From positions 54,172-118,171 of the forward strand of contig CALMSY010000004.1 of NCBI GenBank assembly GCA_937872475.1: a stretch of DNA of 64,000 nt, written 5' to 3'. Each line of letters opens with the position of its first letter. Position 1 is the first letter of the stretch. Shown in pieces: positions 40,313 to 48,581 of the stretch. A program made the position numbers and the translations under genes. This DNA is from 67-14 sp020438345. Lineage in GTDB: Bacteria; Actinomycetota; Thermoleophilia; Solirubrobacterales; 70-9. The notes beneath the pieces were generated by a model. That model searched no databases and had not been told where the DNA came from. It worked only from the letters and a program-made list of their open reading frames with translations.

Positions 40313-41650
40313 GTGCCGAAAGCAATGAAGTTGCTGCTCAGTGCCGGGATGGTCTTCGTCGTGGCGATGGTAATTGTCGCCTGCGGAGGCAGCGATGACT
40401 CACCGGATGATTCAGCCACGGTCGCCGGGGTCGATATCGAGACTTGCGGAGACGTCGCGTATGAGGGAGATGGTTCCCCGGATGCCCTGCTCGTTTCCGA
40501 CCTGCCACTCCAGGGTGATTCGAAGGACCGGTCAACCCAGATGAACGATGCGGTCACCCAGGTTCTCGAACAGGCCGGATGGAAGGCCGGAGACACCACG
40601 ATTGGCTTTCAGGCCTGCGATGACTCGCTTGCCGATACCGGACTCTGGGATGAACAGACCTGCAAGGACAACGCCACGGCTTACACGGATGACCCGTCAG
40701 TGATCGGGGTTGTCGGGACATACAACTCAGGCTGTGCCCAGGCGATGATTCCGATCCTCAACCAGGCCGATGGGGGCGCCCTGGCAATGGTCTCGCCGGG
40801 CAACACCGCGATCTGCCTGACTGAATCAGCTGACACCTGCACCGAAGGAACCCCGGATTCGCTCTACCCCTCCGGTGACCGGAACTACGCCCGGGTGGTT
40901 CCAAATGACGCCGCCCAGGGTGCCGCGCTGGTCACATACGCAGCCGATCAGGGGTTCACGCGGGTATCCGTACTGTTCGCGGCTGATGACGACACCTCAT
41001 ACGGCCAGGCGCAGACCTTCATCAACGCCTCCGAAGCCGGAGGGGTCAAGGTCACCGAGCAACTTGAGTGGGATCCCGAAGCCGGGAACTACACGGCTCT
41101 GATGGAACGTGTCGCCAAGAGCAATCCCGACGCGGTTCTGCTGGCCGGCCTGACCGAGCAGAACGGCGGCCAGCTGATCAAAGACAAGGTGGCGGTGCTC
41201 GGGCCGAATGACGGTGAAGTCGCCCTGATGGCACCGGACGGCTTTGCCCAGCAGTCGACCATCGACGAGGCTGGCGCGGCCTCGGCCGGCATGTTCGCCT
41301 CGGTTCCGGGACGTGCGCCCGAACTCCTGCCCGGCACGGGCAAGCAGTTCGTGAAGCAGCTCGAGTCGAAGACCGGAGGCCAGCCGGTCGAGCTCTACGC
41401 TCCGTACGCCGGCCAGGCCGCCCAGGTGCTTCTGGATGCGATCGAATCGGCCGGATCCGATCGGGCCGCGGTGGCTTCCGCTCTCTTCGGGATAGAAGTC
41501 AAGGACGGGATCACGGGCGACTTCACGATCACCGAAACTGGTGACCCCGATGTAAGCCCGATCACGATCAACAAGGCGGCGAAGGTGTTTGAGCCTGTTG
41601 AAGTTGTCGAACCCGAGGCGAAGCTGGTGTCAGCCGCCCGGGGCAAGTAG
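40313..41650 (+). CDS. Substrate-binding lipoprotein, branched-chain amino-acid (type I) family
   Basis: 445 residues. Signal sequence with lipobox VIVAC (Cys about 24), then a type I periplasmic-binding fold: LLVSDLPLQGDS, VIGVVGTYNSGCAQAMIPILNQ, NYARVVPNDAAQGAALVTYAADQG and DAVLLAGLTEQ. Homologs feed LivHMGF-type importers or act as receptors. No permease or ATPase lies nearby, so it either uses components encoded elsewhere or senses ligands. GTG 40313; ATG 40325 is an alternative. It carries several extra cysteines (CGDVAY, ACDDS, CTEGT) that may form disulfides. Confidence 0.88.
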   Translation: MPKAMKLLLSAGMVFVVAMVIVACGGSDDSPDDSATVAGVDIETCGDVAYEGDGSPDALLVSDLPLQGDSKDRSTQMNDAVTQVLEQAGWKAGDTTIGFQACDDSLADTGLWDEQTCKDNATAYTDDPSVIGVVGTYNSGCAQAMIPILNQADGGALAMVSPGNTAICLTESADTCTEGTPDSLYPSGDRNYARVVPNDAAQGAALVTYAADQGFTRVSVLFAADDDTSYGQAQTFINASEAGGVKVTEQLEWDPEAGNYTALMERVAKSNPDAVLLAGLTEQNGGQLIKDKVAVLGPNDGEVALMAPDGFAQQSTIDEAGAASAGMFASVPGRAPELLPGTGKQFVKQLESKTGGQPVELYAPYAGQAAQVLLDAIESAGSDRAAVASALFGIEVKDGITGDFTITETGDPDVSPITINKAAKVFEPVEVVEPEAKLVSAARGK

Positions 41651-41671
41651 AGGATTCAGTCAGAGGACGCG

Positions 41672-41704
41672 GCTACGAGGGATCAGCCGGCACTGCCTCG
41701 TAGC
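41672..41704. terminator. Hairpin between convergent genes
   Basis: GCTACGAGG (41672-41680) pairs with CCTCGTAGC (41696-41704) around a 15-base loop. It lies between the binding-protein gene and the convergent synthase gene. It has a perfect 9-bp stem and no U-tract. Confidence 0.6.
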
Positions 41705-41708
41705 GGGG

Positions 41709-42962
41709 TTACTCGGTGAGGGTCGGGAAGTCCTTGATGATCTCGCCGATGATCGAGAGGGCCTGGTCCAGCTGGGCCTTCTCGTGGGTCGCCATCAGGC
41801 TGGTCCTCAGCAAGGCGCCGCTAGGCGGAACCGCCGGGTGGATCGCCACATTGCAGTAGACGCCAGCATCAAAGAGCGCCTTCCAGAGGAGGATTGCCAT
41901 CCAGTCTTCACCAACCACGACCGGTACGACTGGAGTGGTCGCCTGGCTGCCATCCGGCATCGTTCCGGGCGCGACAACATTCAGGCCGAGATTCTCGAGG
42001 CCGTCCCTCAGGTAGCTGGCGTTTTCGAGCAGCCTCCTGAACAGCGGAGCGCCTTCGGCGCGGCAGATCCTGACCGCTTCGAGCGCCGCGCCGACCGCCG
42101 CCGGGACCCCGGAGGCACTGAAGATGAAAGAACGGGACGTGATCCGCATGAAGTCGATCACTTCACGTTTTCCGGCGATGAAGCCTCCACAGGAGGCAAG
42201 GCTCTTGGAGAACGTACCCATGCGGAGGTCGACCTCGTCTTCAAGTCCGAAAAGCTCGGTGGCGCCGGCCCCGCGCTTCCCGAGTACACCGACGCCGTGG
42301 GCTTCATCAACCATGATGCGGGCTCCGTAATGCTTCGACAGTTCAACGATCCGCGGCAGGTCCGGCAGGTCCCCTTCCATTGAATAGACACCGTCGACTA
42401 CGACCAGGACCCCGCCACCGTCACTGGCCGCGCGCTGGAGCATCTTCTCCAGCTTTTCGGTCTGGTTGTGGCGAAACGGACGGATCTTCGCTCCGGAGAG
42501 CTTGCAGCCGTCGAGCAGGGAAGCGTGGTCGCCGGAATCACAGATCACCGTGTCAGCCGGGCCGAGAATCGCCTGGAGACAGCCGACATTCGACTGGTAG
42601 CCGGTGGAGAAGACAATCGAGTCTTCGGTCTCCATCCAGGCGGCAAGTTCCGCTTCGAGTTCGACGTGGATCGGAGTCGTGCCGTTCAGAAGCCGGGAAC
42701 CGGTGACCCCGGTGCCGTACTGGTCCAGGGCATCGCGCGCGGCCTGTTTGACCCTTTCGTCGGCGGTCAGCCCGAGGTAATTGTTTGAACCGAGCATGAT
42801 CGTCTCCCGGCCTTCCATCTCGACCACGGGGCCGGCCTGTGAGGTGAGCAGGCGGAAGTAGGGATTCAGACCGGCCTCATTGGCTGCTGCGAGCTGCTCG
42901 CGGCGTTCGTGGTTGTGAACTTTCTCGAAAAGGTCGATCGGCGCTGTGGTGCTTTCGGACAT
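41709..42962 (-). CDS. Alpha-oxoamine synthase, serine-palmitoyltransferase-like
   Basis: 417 residues of the PLP-dependent BioF/Kbl/HemA/SPT family. SNNYLGL (59-65), His146 stacking on PLP, DEAHGVG (219-225) and Lys253 in GTFSKSLASCGGF, which forms the Schiff base. The GTFSKS form of this motif is that of bacterial serine palmitoyltransferase; Kbl and BioF usually have GxxGKA. It would condense an acyl thioester with an amino acid. ATG 42962 gives the family length; a longer frame upstream is spurious. It diverges from a large GNAT gene across 190 nt. Confidence 0.88.
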   Translation of the reverse strand: MSESTTAPIDLFEKVHNHERREQLAAANEAGLNPYFRLLTSQAGPVVEMEGRETIMLGSNNYLGLTADERVKQAARDALDQYGTGVTGSRLLNGTTPIHVELEAELAAWMETEDSIVFSTGYQSNVGCLQAILGPADTVICDSGDHASLLDGCKLSGAKIRPFRHNQTEKLEKMLQRAASDGGGVLVVVDGVYSMEGDLPDLPRIVELSKHYGARIMVDEAHGVGVLGKRGAGATELFGLEDEVDLRMGTFSKSLASCGGFIAGKREVIDFMRITSRSFIFSASGVPAAVGAALEAVRICRAEGAPLFRRLLENASYLRDGLENLGLNVVAPGTMPDGSQATTPVVPVVVGEDWMAILLWKALFDAGVYCNVAIHPAVPPSGALLRTSLMATHEKAQLDQALSIIGEIIKDFPTLTE

Positions 42963-43152
42963 GCCGAAAGTCTCGCAGACCGGACTGTGACTGTGGTCCG
43001 GAGGAATACAGGTGAGGGACCCTGCCACCGTCGGCGGGTGGCCTTTGGCCGGATCGCCCCGACGACCGTCCGGGTGACAAAGGCCCTTCGAAGCGCGAAA
43101 GACGCAACACGGGCAATGGTGGACCCTCCTCGGGTCCGCTAGTTTGCGATCA

Positions 43153-44292
43153 ATGCCGAAGGTCGAGATTCGTGAAGTCGCAAGCAAGCGGGACCTGAAG
43201 ACGTTCGTCAAGGTTCCCTTTCTGGTTCATCGTGACCACCCCGAGTGGGTGCCGCCGCTGATCACGGACCGGATGAATTTCCTCGACCGGGGAAAGAATC
43301 CGTACTTCGACCACGCCGAAGTCAAGCTCTGGATCGCCGAGAAGGAAGGCGTGGCGGTCGGTCGGATCAGCGCACAGATCGACGAAAACTGGGATCGGTA
43401 CCGGGGCGGCAACAGCGGCCAGTTCGGCTTTTTCGAGACGGTCGATGATCAGGAAGTCGCCGGCGCATTGCTCGACACCGCAAGTGAATGGCTGGCGGGC
43501 AAAGGCAGAGAAAAGGTCTACGGGCCGATGGACTTCACGACCAACGACGAGATCGGCATTCAGATTTCCGGGTTCGATGTGCGGCCATCAATTCTCGAGA
43601 ACTGTCACCAGCCCTATTTCCAGGAACTGGTTGAAGGGGCCGGGTTCACCAAGGCGATGGATCTGTTGATGTGGCACCTGGAAATGGGCAAGCTGGCGAA
43701 GGGGCTGGAGTTCCATCCCGCGATCATGGAAGCCGCCCAGCAAAGCCTCGATGAGCATGGAATCACGATCCGCAGCATGCGTCGTTCGGACCTTCCGAAT
43801 GAGATGGCCCGGTTCCACGAGGTCTACAACGAAGCCTGGGGAGACAACTGGGGCTTCGTCCCGATCACCAGGGAAGAGGTCGAGTTCCATGCAAAGACGC
43901 TCAAGCTGGTGATCGACGAGGACTGGGCGATGATCGCCGAAACAGCCGACGGGGAAACCGTTGGTGCGTCGCTCACCCTGCCCGACATCAACCAGGTCCT
44001 GGCGAAGATGAACGGCAGGATTCTCCCGGCAGGCTGGTACCACTACCTGACCGGCAAGAAAAAGATCGATTCGGTGCGAATTCTCGCGTTGGGTGTCAAG
44101 AAGGCCTACCAGCACACAGGTGTGGCAGCTGCGCTTTACGTCAGGCACATCCAGACGACTCGGCCCGACGGTGTGATGAAGGGTGAGGCGGGTTGGATCC
44201 TCGAGACGAACGAAGCGATGAATCGGGCGCTGGAAGGCATGGGTGGTGAGGTTTCAAAGAAGTTCCGCATCTACGAGAAGACCCTGTTCTGA
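43153..44292 (+). CDS. Large GNAT-fold acyltransferase, possible ceramide-synthase-like
   Basis: 379 residues in the conserved family that starts VEIREVASKRDLKTFVKVPF and contains HPEWVPPLITDR, GPMDFTTNDEIGIQISGFD and a C-terminal GNAT half with RILALGVKKAYQHTGVAAALY (acyl-CoA loop) and ILETNEAMNRALEGMGG. Annotated members are mostly 'N-acetyltransferase' of unknown role. Bacterial ceramide synthase has been described as a GNAT-like protein of similar size, and these genes often sit beside SPT-like synthases, as here. ATG 43153 with TAGTTT 8 nt upstream (leaderless). Confidence 0.8.
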   Translation: MPKVEIREVASKRDLKTFVKVPFLVHRDHPEWVPPLITDRMNFLDRGKNPYFDHAEVKLWIAEKEGVAVGRISAQIDENWDRYRGGNSGQFGFFETVDDQEVAGALLDTASEWLAGKGREKVYGPMDFTTNDEIGIQISGFDVRPSILENCHQPYFQELVEGAGFTKAMDLLMWHLEMGKLAKGLEFHPAIMEAAQQSLDEHGITIRSMRRSDLPNEMARFHEVYNEAWGDNWGFVPITREEVEFHAKTLKLVIDEDWAMIAETADGETVGASLTLPDINQVLAKMNGRILPAGWYHYLTGKKKIDSVRILALGVKKAYQHTGVAAALYVRHIQTTRPDGVMKGEAGWILETNEAMNRALEGMGGEVSKKFRIYEKTLF

Positions 44293-44391
44293 TTCACAGC
44301 CCGGACCGGCTGGCGTGTCGGGCAACGACAGGTTTCGCAATTTGCGGGGAAATGTGTGGTTCCCTCCGACGGCGTCTATAGATTCAACTCT

Positions 44392-44709
44392 GTGGCTGAG
44401 GAACTGGATGGTGAACTGATTTCGGAGGAGGATGTCGAGGCGTCCCAGCCGGACGGAGATGCTGTCCGGGCCCTCCCTCGTGAATATGAGGGAGGCGGCG
44501 CTCTGCCTGCTCTTCGCAGTGAAGTGACGACAGCGGCCATAGCCGTCGCTGGTGGTGCGCTGGCCGGAGCGGCCACGGTTGCCGCGGTCCGGGCAGTGAG
44601 CGGGGGCTCATCACGCAGGAAAGCCCGGAAGCTGGGCCGCAGAGCCCGCCCGGCCAATGTCGTCGCGAGCCGTTCTTTCCTCGTTGACGTTCACGTTCTC
44701 GGCCGCTAG
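44392..44709 (+). CDS. Small protein with one membrane helix, unknown function
   Basis: 105 residues from GTG 44392: an acidic N-terminus (AEELDGELISEEDVEASQ), one Ala/Gly-rich hydrophobic segment (TTAAIAVAGGALAGAATVAAV) and a basic stretch (RRKARKLGRRARP) ending FLVDVHVLGR. TATAGA lies 9 nt before the GTG. It ends 6 nt before the AlkA-like gene, so they may share a transcript. I do not recognise a family. Confidence 0.6.
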   Translation: MAEELDGELISEEDVEASQPDGDAVRALPREYEGGGALPALRSEVTTAAIAVAGGALAGAATVAAVRAVSGGSSRRKARKLGRRARPANVVASRSFLVDVHVLGR

Positions 44710-44715
44710 GTCCGG

Positions 44716-45735
44716 ATGACACTTGAAGTCGCAGCGAGTCCTGTGGCTCCGATGCGCTTGCCCCGGCTGGCTGGTGGCGACCGGGTTTTCCGCCGCTGTG
44801 GCCCCTGGCTGGAGCGCCTCCTCGTGCTTGGCAACGAGCCGATGTTGGTACGGGTCCGGGAGGGCAGGAACAACGATTTCATTCTCGCGGCCGAGCCCGT
44901 TGATCCGGAGCTGCTGACGGGTCCCGGATCCGCGGATCTGATTGAGGCCGGGGAATCCTCGTTGAGGCGGGGCCTGGACCGTCTGCGTTTCAGCCTTGGC
45001 ATCGACGACGACCTGAGGGGTTTCTACCGGGCTTTCCGTGACGATCCGGTGCTCGGACCGGCCCTCGCCGGACGGATTCACAACCGGCCATTGAGGCGCC
45101 CTGTCGCCTGGGAGGCCCTGATCTGGGCGATCACTGAGCAACTGATCGAATACCGACGTGCCATTCGGATCCAGCAACAGATGATTCGCCGCTTCGGCAT
45201 CGCGATCCGCTCCCATGCCACGGCCCGTCCGCACGAGAGCGGAGGCTCACAGCCGGGTCTTCTGGCGAGCAGGCCGGGCCCGGTCCTCGCCGCGGTCCCC
45301 GCTCCGGAAGCCATCGCCAATGCAGCTCCGGCTGAACTTGAAGCCTGCGGTCTGAGTGCCAGACGGGCCGTGGCCATGGTCAAGGTTGCCCGCGAGGTCG
45401 CTTCCGGTCGCGTTGATCCTGCCAAGAGCGGGGGTGACCCGCGTCTTCTCGCTGTTCCCGAGATCGGACCCTGGACCGTCGCCTGCCTCGCGTTGCGGGG
45501 CCGGGGCGATCCGGACGCTCTCCTGGCGGGGGATCTGGGGCAGGTCAAACTGGTCGGCTACCTCAAGGGTCTCGGCCGTCTGGCCGAGGTCGAGGAGGTC
45601 GAGGAGTTCTATGCCCCGTATGCCCCCTGGCGTGGCCTGGCCGGGGAGTACCTGGTTCAGGCGCTCGGCAGCCGGGTCCATGGTCCGGGCAACCGGGCCA
45701 GGATCCGTCGACAGGCTTTCAGACACGCGGCCTGA
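44716..45735 (+). CDS. DNA-3-methyladenine glycosylase II-like HhH-GPD protein
   Basis: 339 residues. The C-terminal half holds the helix-hairpin-helix VPEIGPWTVACLALRG (about 253-268) and the catalytic Asp in LLAGDLGQ (Asp about 278), as in AlkA. Before it lies WEALIWAITEQLIEYRRA, the conserved helix that normally reads ALxxQQxS. The N-terminal 100 residues match the AlkA-like beta domain. It excises alkylated bases. With tag at 17248 the genome encodes two distinct alkyl-base glycosylases. Confidence 0.85.
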   Translation: MTLEVAASPVAPMRLPRLAGGDRVFRRCGPWLERLLVLGNEPMLVRVREGRNNDFILAAEPVDPELLTGPGSADLIEAGESSLRRGLDRLRFSLGIDDDLRGFYRAFRDDPVLGPALAGRIHNRPLRRPVAWEALIWAITEQLIEYRRAIRIQQQMIRRFGIAIRSHATARPHESGGSQPGLLASRPGPVLAAVPAPEAIANAAPAELEACGLSARRAVAMVKVAREVASGRVDPAKSGGDPRLLAVPEIGPWTVACLALRGRGDPDALLAGDLGQVKLVGYLKGLGRLAEVEEVEEFYAPYAPWRGLAGEYLVQALGSRVHGPGNRARIRRQAFRHAA

Positions 45736-45739
45736 CCGC

Positions 45740-45769
45740 GGTCCCGGGCCAACCGGCCGGCCCCGGACC
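45740..45769. terminator. Hairpin between convergent genes
   Basis: GGTCCCGGGCC (45740-45750) and GGCCCCGGACC (45759-45769) pair along 11 positions with one mismatch. It lies between the AlkA-like gene and the convergent binding-protein gene. Confidence 0.55.
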
Positions 45770-45786
45770 GAGGGATCAGCTCCGGG

Positions 45787-46812
45787 CTACTCCGGCTGGA
45801 CCTGGTCGGTCGGCAGCAGGTCGTTGGTCAGGGCATCGACCGCACGCTGCGGCTGGGAAAGCACGTCCTGAGCTCTCATCCAGTTGATAAAGGCCTGCCA
45901 ACTGGCGGTGTTCTGGTAACCGAAGGGAACGGCGATGTTCCCCTTGTTGCTGTCCTGGTCGAGCAGGGGCAGAGTGGCTTTCATCTGGGCGTCGGTCACC
46001 TTCTGTTCCAGCGCGTCGTTGGCGGCCAGGATGGTCTGGGTCGCGTCGTTAGGGTGGGAGACCGCGTACCGGGTGCCGCGGGCGAGGGCTGCGATGAAGA
46101 GTCGGATCGGATCAGGTTCATCCTCGACCTGACTGCCCTTGGCTACAAGCACGACCTCGCTGTAGGTCGGCACACCGAGTTTGTCGACCGGATTGACGAC
46201 CGGCTTCAGGCCTTGCATCTTCAGATCGACCCCCTCTATGTTCCAGAACGGTCCCAGGGTTGCCTGGGCCCGGCCGCTGACAATCGAAGGCAAGAGCCCC
46301 TGGCCGACTCCGACCTTCTTCACCTGGTCTTCGGTGAGTCCGGCCCGGGCCAGAATCGTCTTCAGGTAGGCGTCCTGATATGAGATCCCGGCGGTCGAAA
46401 CAGTCTTGCCCCTGAGGTCGCGGACCCGCTTGATCTTCGACTTCTTCAGCCAGATCATCGAGGTCAACGGCTGGCCTACCACCGTGGCAACCGAGACTAC
46501 ATCCAGCCCCTGCTCGCGGGCCAGCAGAACCTCCGGCTCGTAGGAAAGTGCCAGGTCGGCCTTGCCGGCCGCAACCAGCTTGATCGGAAGTGAGGGATCA
46601 GTCGGGGAATCGAGCGAGACATCCAGTCCGGCATCCTCGAAATAGCCCTGCTTCTCGGCCACCAGAAAACCCGCATGGTCAGGGTTCGGGTACCAGTCCA
46701 TTGCCACGGACAACTTGTCCCTGACCGGGTTCACATCTTCTGACTTCGTGCCGCAGGCAGAAACCACAAGAGCAACCAGGAAGGCGAGGGGCAGTAGCGC
46801 GATTCGTTTCAA
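45787..46812 (-). CDS. ABC transporter substrate-binding lipoprotein, NMT1/THI5-like
   Basis: 341 residues. From TTG 46812 (GGAGA five bases upstream) it has a short signal MKRIALLPLAFLVALVVSAC with lipobox VSAC (Cys20). The mature part begins LSVAMDWYPNPDHAGFLVAEKQGYF, the NMT1/THI5 opening, and includes GKADLALSYEPEVLLAREQG. Family members bind thiamine pyrimidine precursors, formyl-aminopyrimidine, sulfonates or nitrate. D-W-x-P-N-x-D-H resembles the pyrimidine (ThiY) group. ATPase and permease are encoded upstream in the same operon. Confidence 0.9.
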   Translation of the reverse strand: MKRIALLPLAFLVALVVSACGTKSEDVNPVRDKLSVAMDWYPNPDHAGFLVAEKQGYFEDAGLDVSLDSPTDPSLPIKLVAAGKADLALSYEPEVLLAREQGLDVVSVATVVGQPLTSMIWLKKSKIKRVRDLRGKTVSTAGISYQDAYLKTILARAGLTEDQVKKVGVGQGLLPSIVSGRAQATLGPFWNIEGVDLKMQGLKPVVNPVDKLGVPTYSEVVLVAKGSQVEDEPDPIRLFIAALARGTRYAVSHPNDATQTILAANDALEQKVTDAQMKATLPLLDQDSNKGNIAVPFGYQNTASWQAFINWMRAQDVLSQPQRAVDALTNDLLPTDQVQPE

Positions 46813-46847
46813 AGTCTCTCCAGGCCGGGAAAAGGTTCGGCCGGAGC

Positions 46848-47606
46848 CTACCGCCATCGGACGATTACCCGCTCAAGCAGGCCAATCAGGACATACAGCA
46901 GGATCGCAATCAGGGACAGCACGACGACCGAAGCGAACATGCGGTCGGTCATCAGTTGGGCGTTGTCCTGGAGCATCAGGTAACCCAGACCCTTCTCGGC
47001 TCCGGCCCATTCACCAAAAACAGCGCCGATGACCGCTACTGCCGCCGCGATTCGGGCCCCGGTGAAGATTCCGGGCAGGGCCGAAGGGAGTTCGACCCGG
47101 CGGAAGACCTGCAATCCGGAAGCGTCGAGCGAGCGCATCATGAGCATCGCTTCGCGGTCTGCCGATCGCAGTCCGTCCAGGGCATTCACGGTGATCGGAA
47201 AAAAGCAGATCAGCGCGATTATCAGAAGCTTTGGCCAGATTCCATATCCGAACCAGACCACGAGGATCGGGGCGACCACGATCACCGGGATGGTCTGGGA
47301 TGCCACCACCAGTGGATAGCCGGCCCGTCGGATCAGCTCAGAGCTGCGAAATGCGAAGGCGACCAACAGGCCGCAGACCAGGGCGAGGATGAATCCCGCG
47401 ACTATTTCGACCAGGGTCGTGCGGGCATTCTCGAGGATCAGACCGCGGTCCTGCCAGAGCACTTCGGCAATCTCCGACGGCGCCGGCACGAGGAACGATT
47501 CGAGACCGAGCGTGTCGGCCATGAACCCGCTTTCCGCCGCGAGTTGCCACAGGCCGAGCAGGGCGAGCAGCAACAGAAAAGGCGGCAGCCAGGCCCGGGC
47601 TTTCAT
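46848..47606 (-). CDS. ABC transporter permease (SsuC/ThiX-like)
   Basis: 252 residues with six or so membrane helices. The coupling motif ADREAMLMMRSLDASGLQVFRRVELPSALPGIFTGARIA is the EAA loop of the taurine/nitrate/ThiX permease family. FGEWAGAEKGLGYLM follows, also typical. It overlaps the ATPase stop by 4 nt (ATGA) and is followed by the binding protein, so the order is ATPase-permease-binding protein. Confidence 0.92.
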   Translation of the reverse strand: MKARAWLPPFLLLLALLGLWQLAAESGFMADTLGLESFLVPAPSEIAEVLWQDRGLILENARTTLVEIVAGFILALVCGLLVAFAFRSSELIRRAGYPLVVASQTIPVIVVAPILVVWFGYGIWPKLLIIALICFFPITVNALDGLRSADREAMLMMRSLDASGLQVFRRVELPSALPGIFTGARIAAAVAVIGAVFGEWAGAEKGLGYLMLQDNAQLMTDRMFASVVVLSLIAILLYVLIGLLERVIVRWR

Positions 47607-48364
47607 GTGTGGTCAACTCCTGGCCCGAGCAGGTCGAGGACCTCTTCCCGGCGCTGGTTGAAGCTTCGGGAGCTGACCACCTCCGTCCGGTCACCGGCGG
47701 CGCCCCTGGCGCCATCCAGCCCGGCTGTGATCCGGCCCGGCCGGGGGGAGAGGACAAGCACACGGTCGGCCAGGTAGATCGCCTCTTCGACATCGTGCGT
47801 GACCAGAAGCACGGTTGCTCCGGTCTCGGCAAGGACGGGAGCCAGCCATTCCTGAAGCTCTGCCCGGGTAATAGCGTCGAGTGCGGCGAAGGGTTCGTCG
47901 AGAAGCAGCACCGGCTTCCCCGAAACAAGGGTGCGGATGAAGGCGACCCGCTGGCGCATACCGCCGGAAAGTTCGGATGGCCTGGCCTGCTCGAATCCGG
48001 AAAGTCCGAAGTGTTCAAAGCTCTCGGTGGCGATGGCTCGCGATTCCGACCGGGACCGCCCCTGGTTCCGCAGGGACAGACCTGCATTGTCAAGCGCGGA
48101 ATACCAGGGGAGCAGACAGTCGCGCTGGGGCATCCAGGCACAGGACGCGAGCCGTTCCGATCCGGCGGAGCGGCCGGAAACCTCGATCGAACCACCGGAA
48201 GGCTCGAGCAGGCCCCCGGTGATTTCCAGCACCGTCGATTTTCCGCAGCCGGATGGTCCGGCCAGCGCCAGGACCTCTCCGGGCCCGATCTCGAACCCGA
48301 TTCCGTCGAGCACTTCCAGCGATCCGAAGCTATGGCTGAGGCCCCGGGCCGTCACGGCGGTCAT
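47603..48364 (-). CDS. ABC transporter ATPase (SsuB/ThiZ-like)
   Basis: 253 residues: Walker A GPSGCGKST (about 36-44), Q-loop WMPQRDCLLPWYSALDN, signature LSGGMRQRVAFIRTL, Walker B VLLLDEPFAALDA and H-loop VTHDVEEA. The MPQRDxLLPW and LDAITR forms are characteristic of the nitrate/sulfonate/pyrimidine importers. ATG 48364 has TACAAT on the minus strand 8 nt upstream (48378-48373), so the operon mRNA is predicted leaderless, without a TPP riboswitch. Confidence 0.92.
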   Translation of the reverse strand: MTAVTARGLSHSFGSLEVLDGIGFEIGPGEVLALAGPSGCGKSTVLEITGGLLEPSGGSIEVSGRSAGSERLASCAWMPQRDCLLPWYSALDNAGLSLRNQGRSRSESRAIATESFEHFGLSGFEQARPSELSGGMRQRVAFIRTLVSGKPVLLLDEPFAALDAITRAELQEWLAPVLAETGATVLLVTHDVEEAIYLADRVLVLSPRPGRITAGLDGARGAAGDRTEVVSSRSFNQRREEVLDLLGPGVDHT

Positions 48365-48508
48365 CGCGGTTGATTGTAAGAGGCGTGATCAACGCTCAGC
48401 TGCTGCCCGGCGATCCGCTCGCGACGTTCAGGTGGCCGGGAGCGTTCAGCGGGTTGCGAGCACGCGGCGCTGAAAGTCCATCGCTACTATGTCGTCATTC
48501 CTGATTTC

Positions 48509-48518
48509 TTTACTAAAC
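48509..48518 (+). promoter_or_regulatory. TTTACTARAC motif upstream of tauE-like gene
   Basis: TTTACTAAAC at 48509-48518, 64 nt before the exporter start. The same ten-base motif, TTTACTAGAC, lies directly before the Rrf2 regulator gene (49527-49536). AT-rich matching motifs in this GC-rich DNA suggest a shared regulator site, most simply for Rrf2. The region 48365-48508 holds the ABC-operon promoter and nothing else clear. Confidence 0.45.
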
Positions 48519-48581
48519 ACGTAGGGAGAGTCAGGAGCGCCACTAGCCCGGCGTCAAACCACAGGAAACACCCGCCCCGCT

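Noticed and set aside
48365..48488. TPP riboswitch before the NMT1/THI5-like ABC operon
   Set aside because: The conserved CUGAGA and ACCUGA/GGxUAAUxCCxGCG elements are not present on the minus strand, and TACAAT lies 8 nt before the start, implying no leader.
48489..48524. 12-codon ORF (MSSFLISLLNT) as a leader peptide of the TauE-like gene
   Set aside because: It has no clear ribosome site, no cysteine or other regulatory codon run, and no attenuator hairpin after it. Chance is the simpler explanation.
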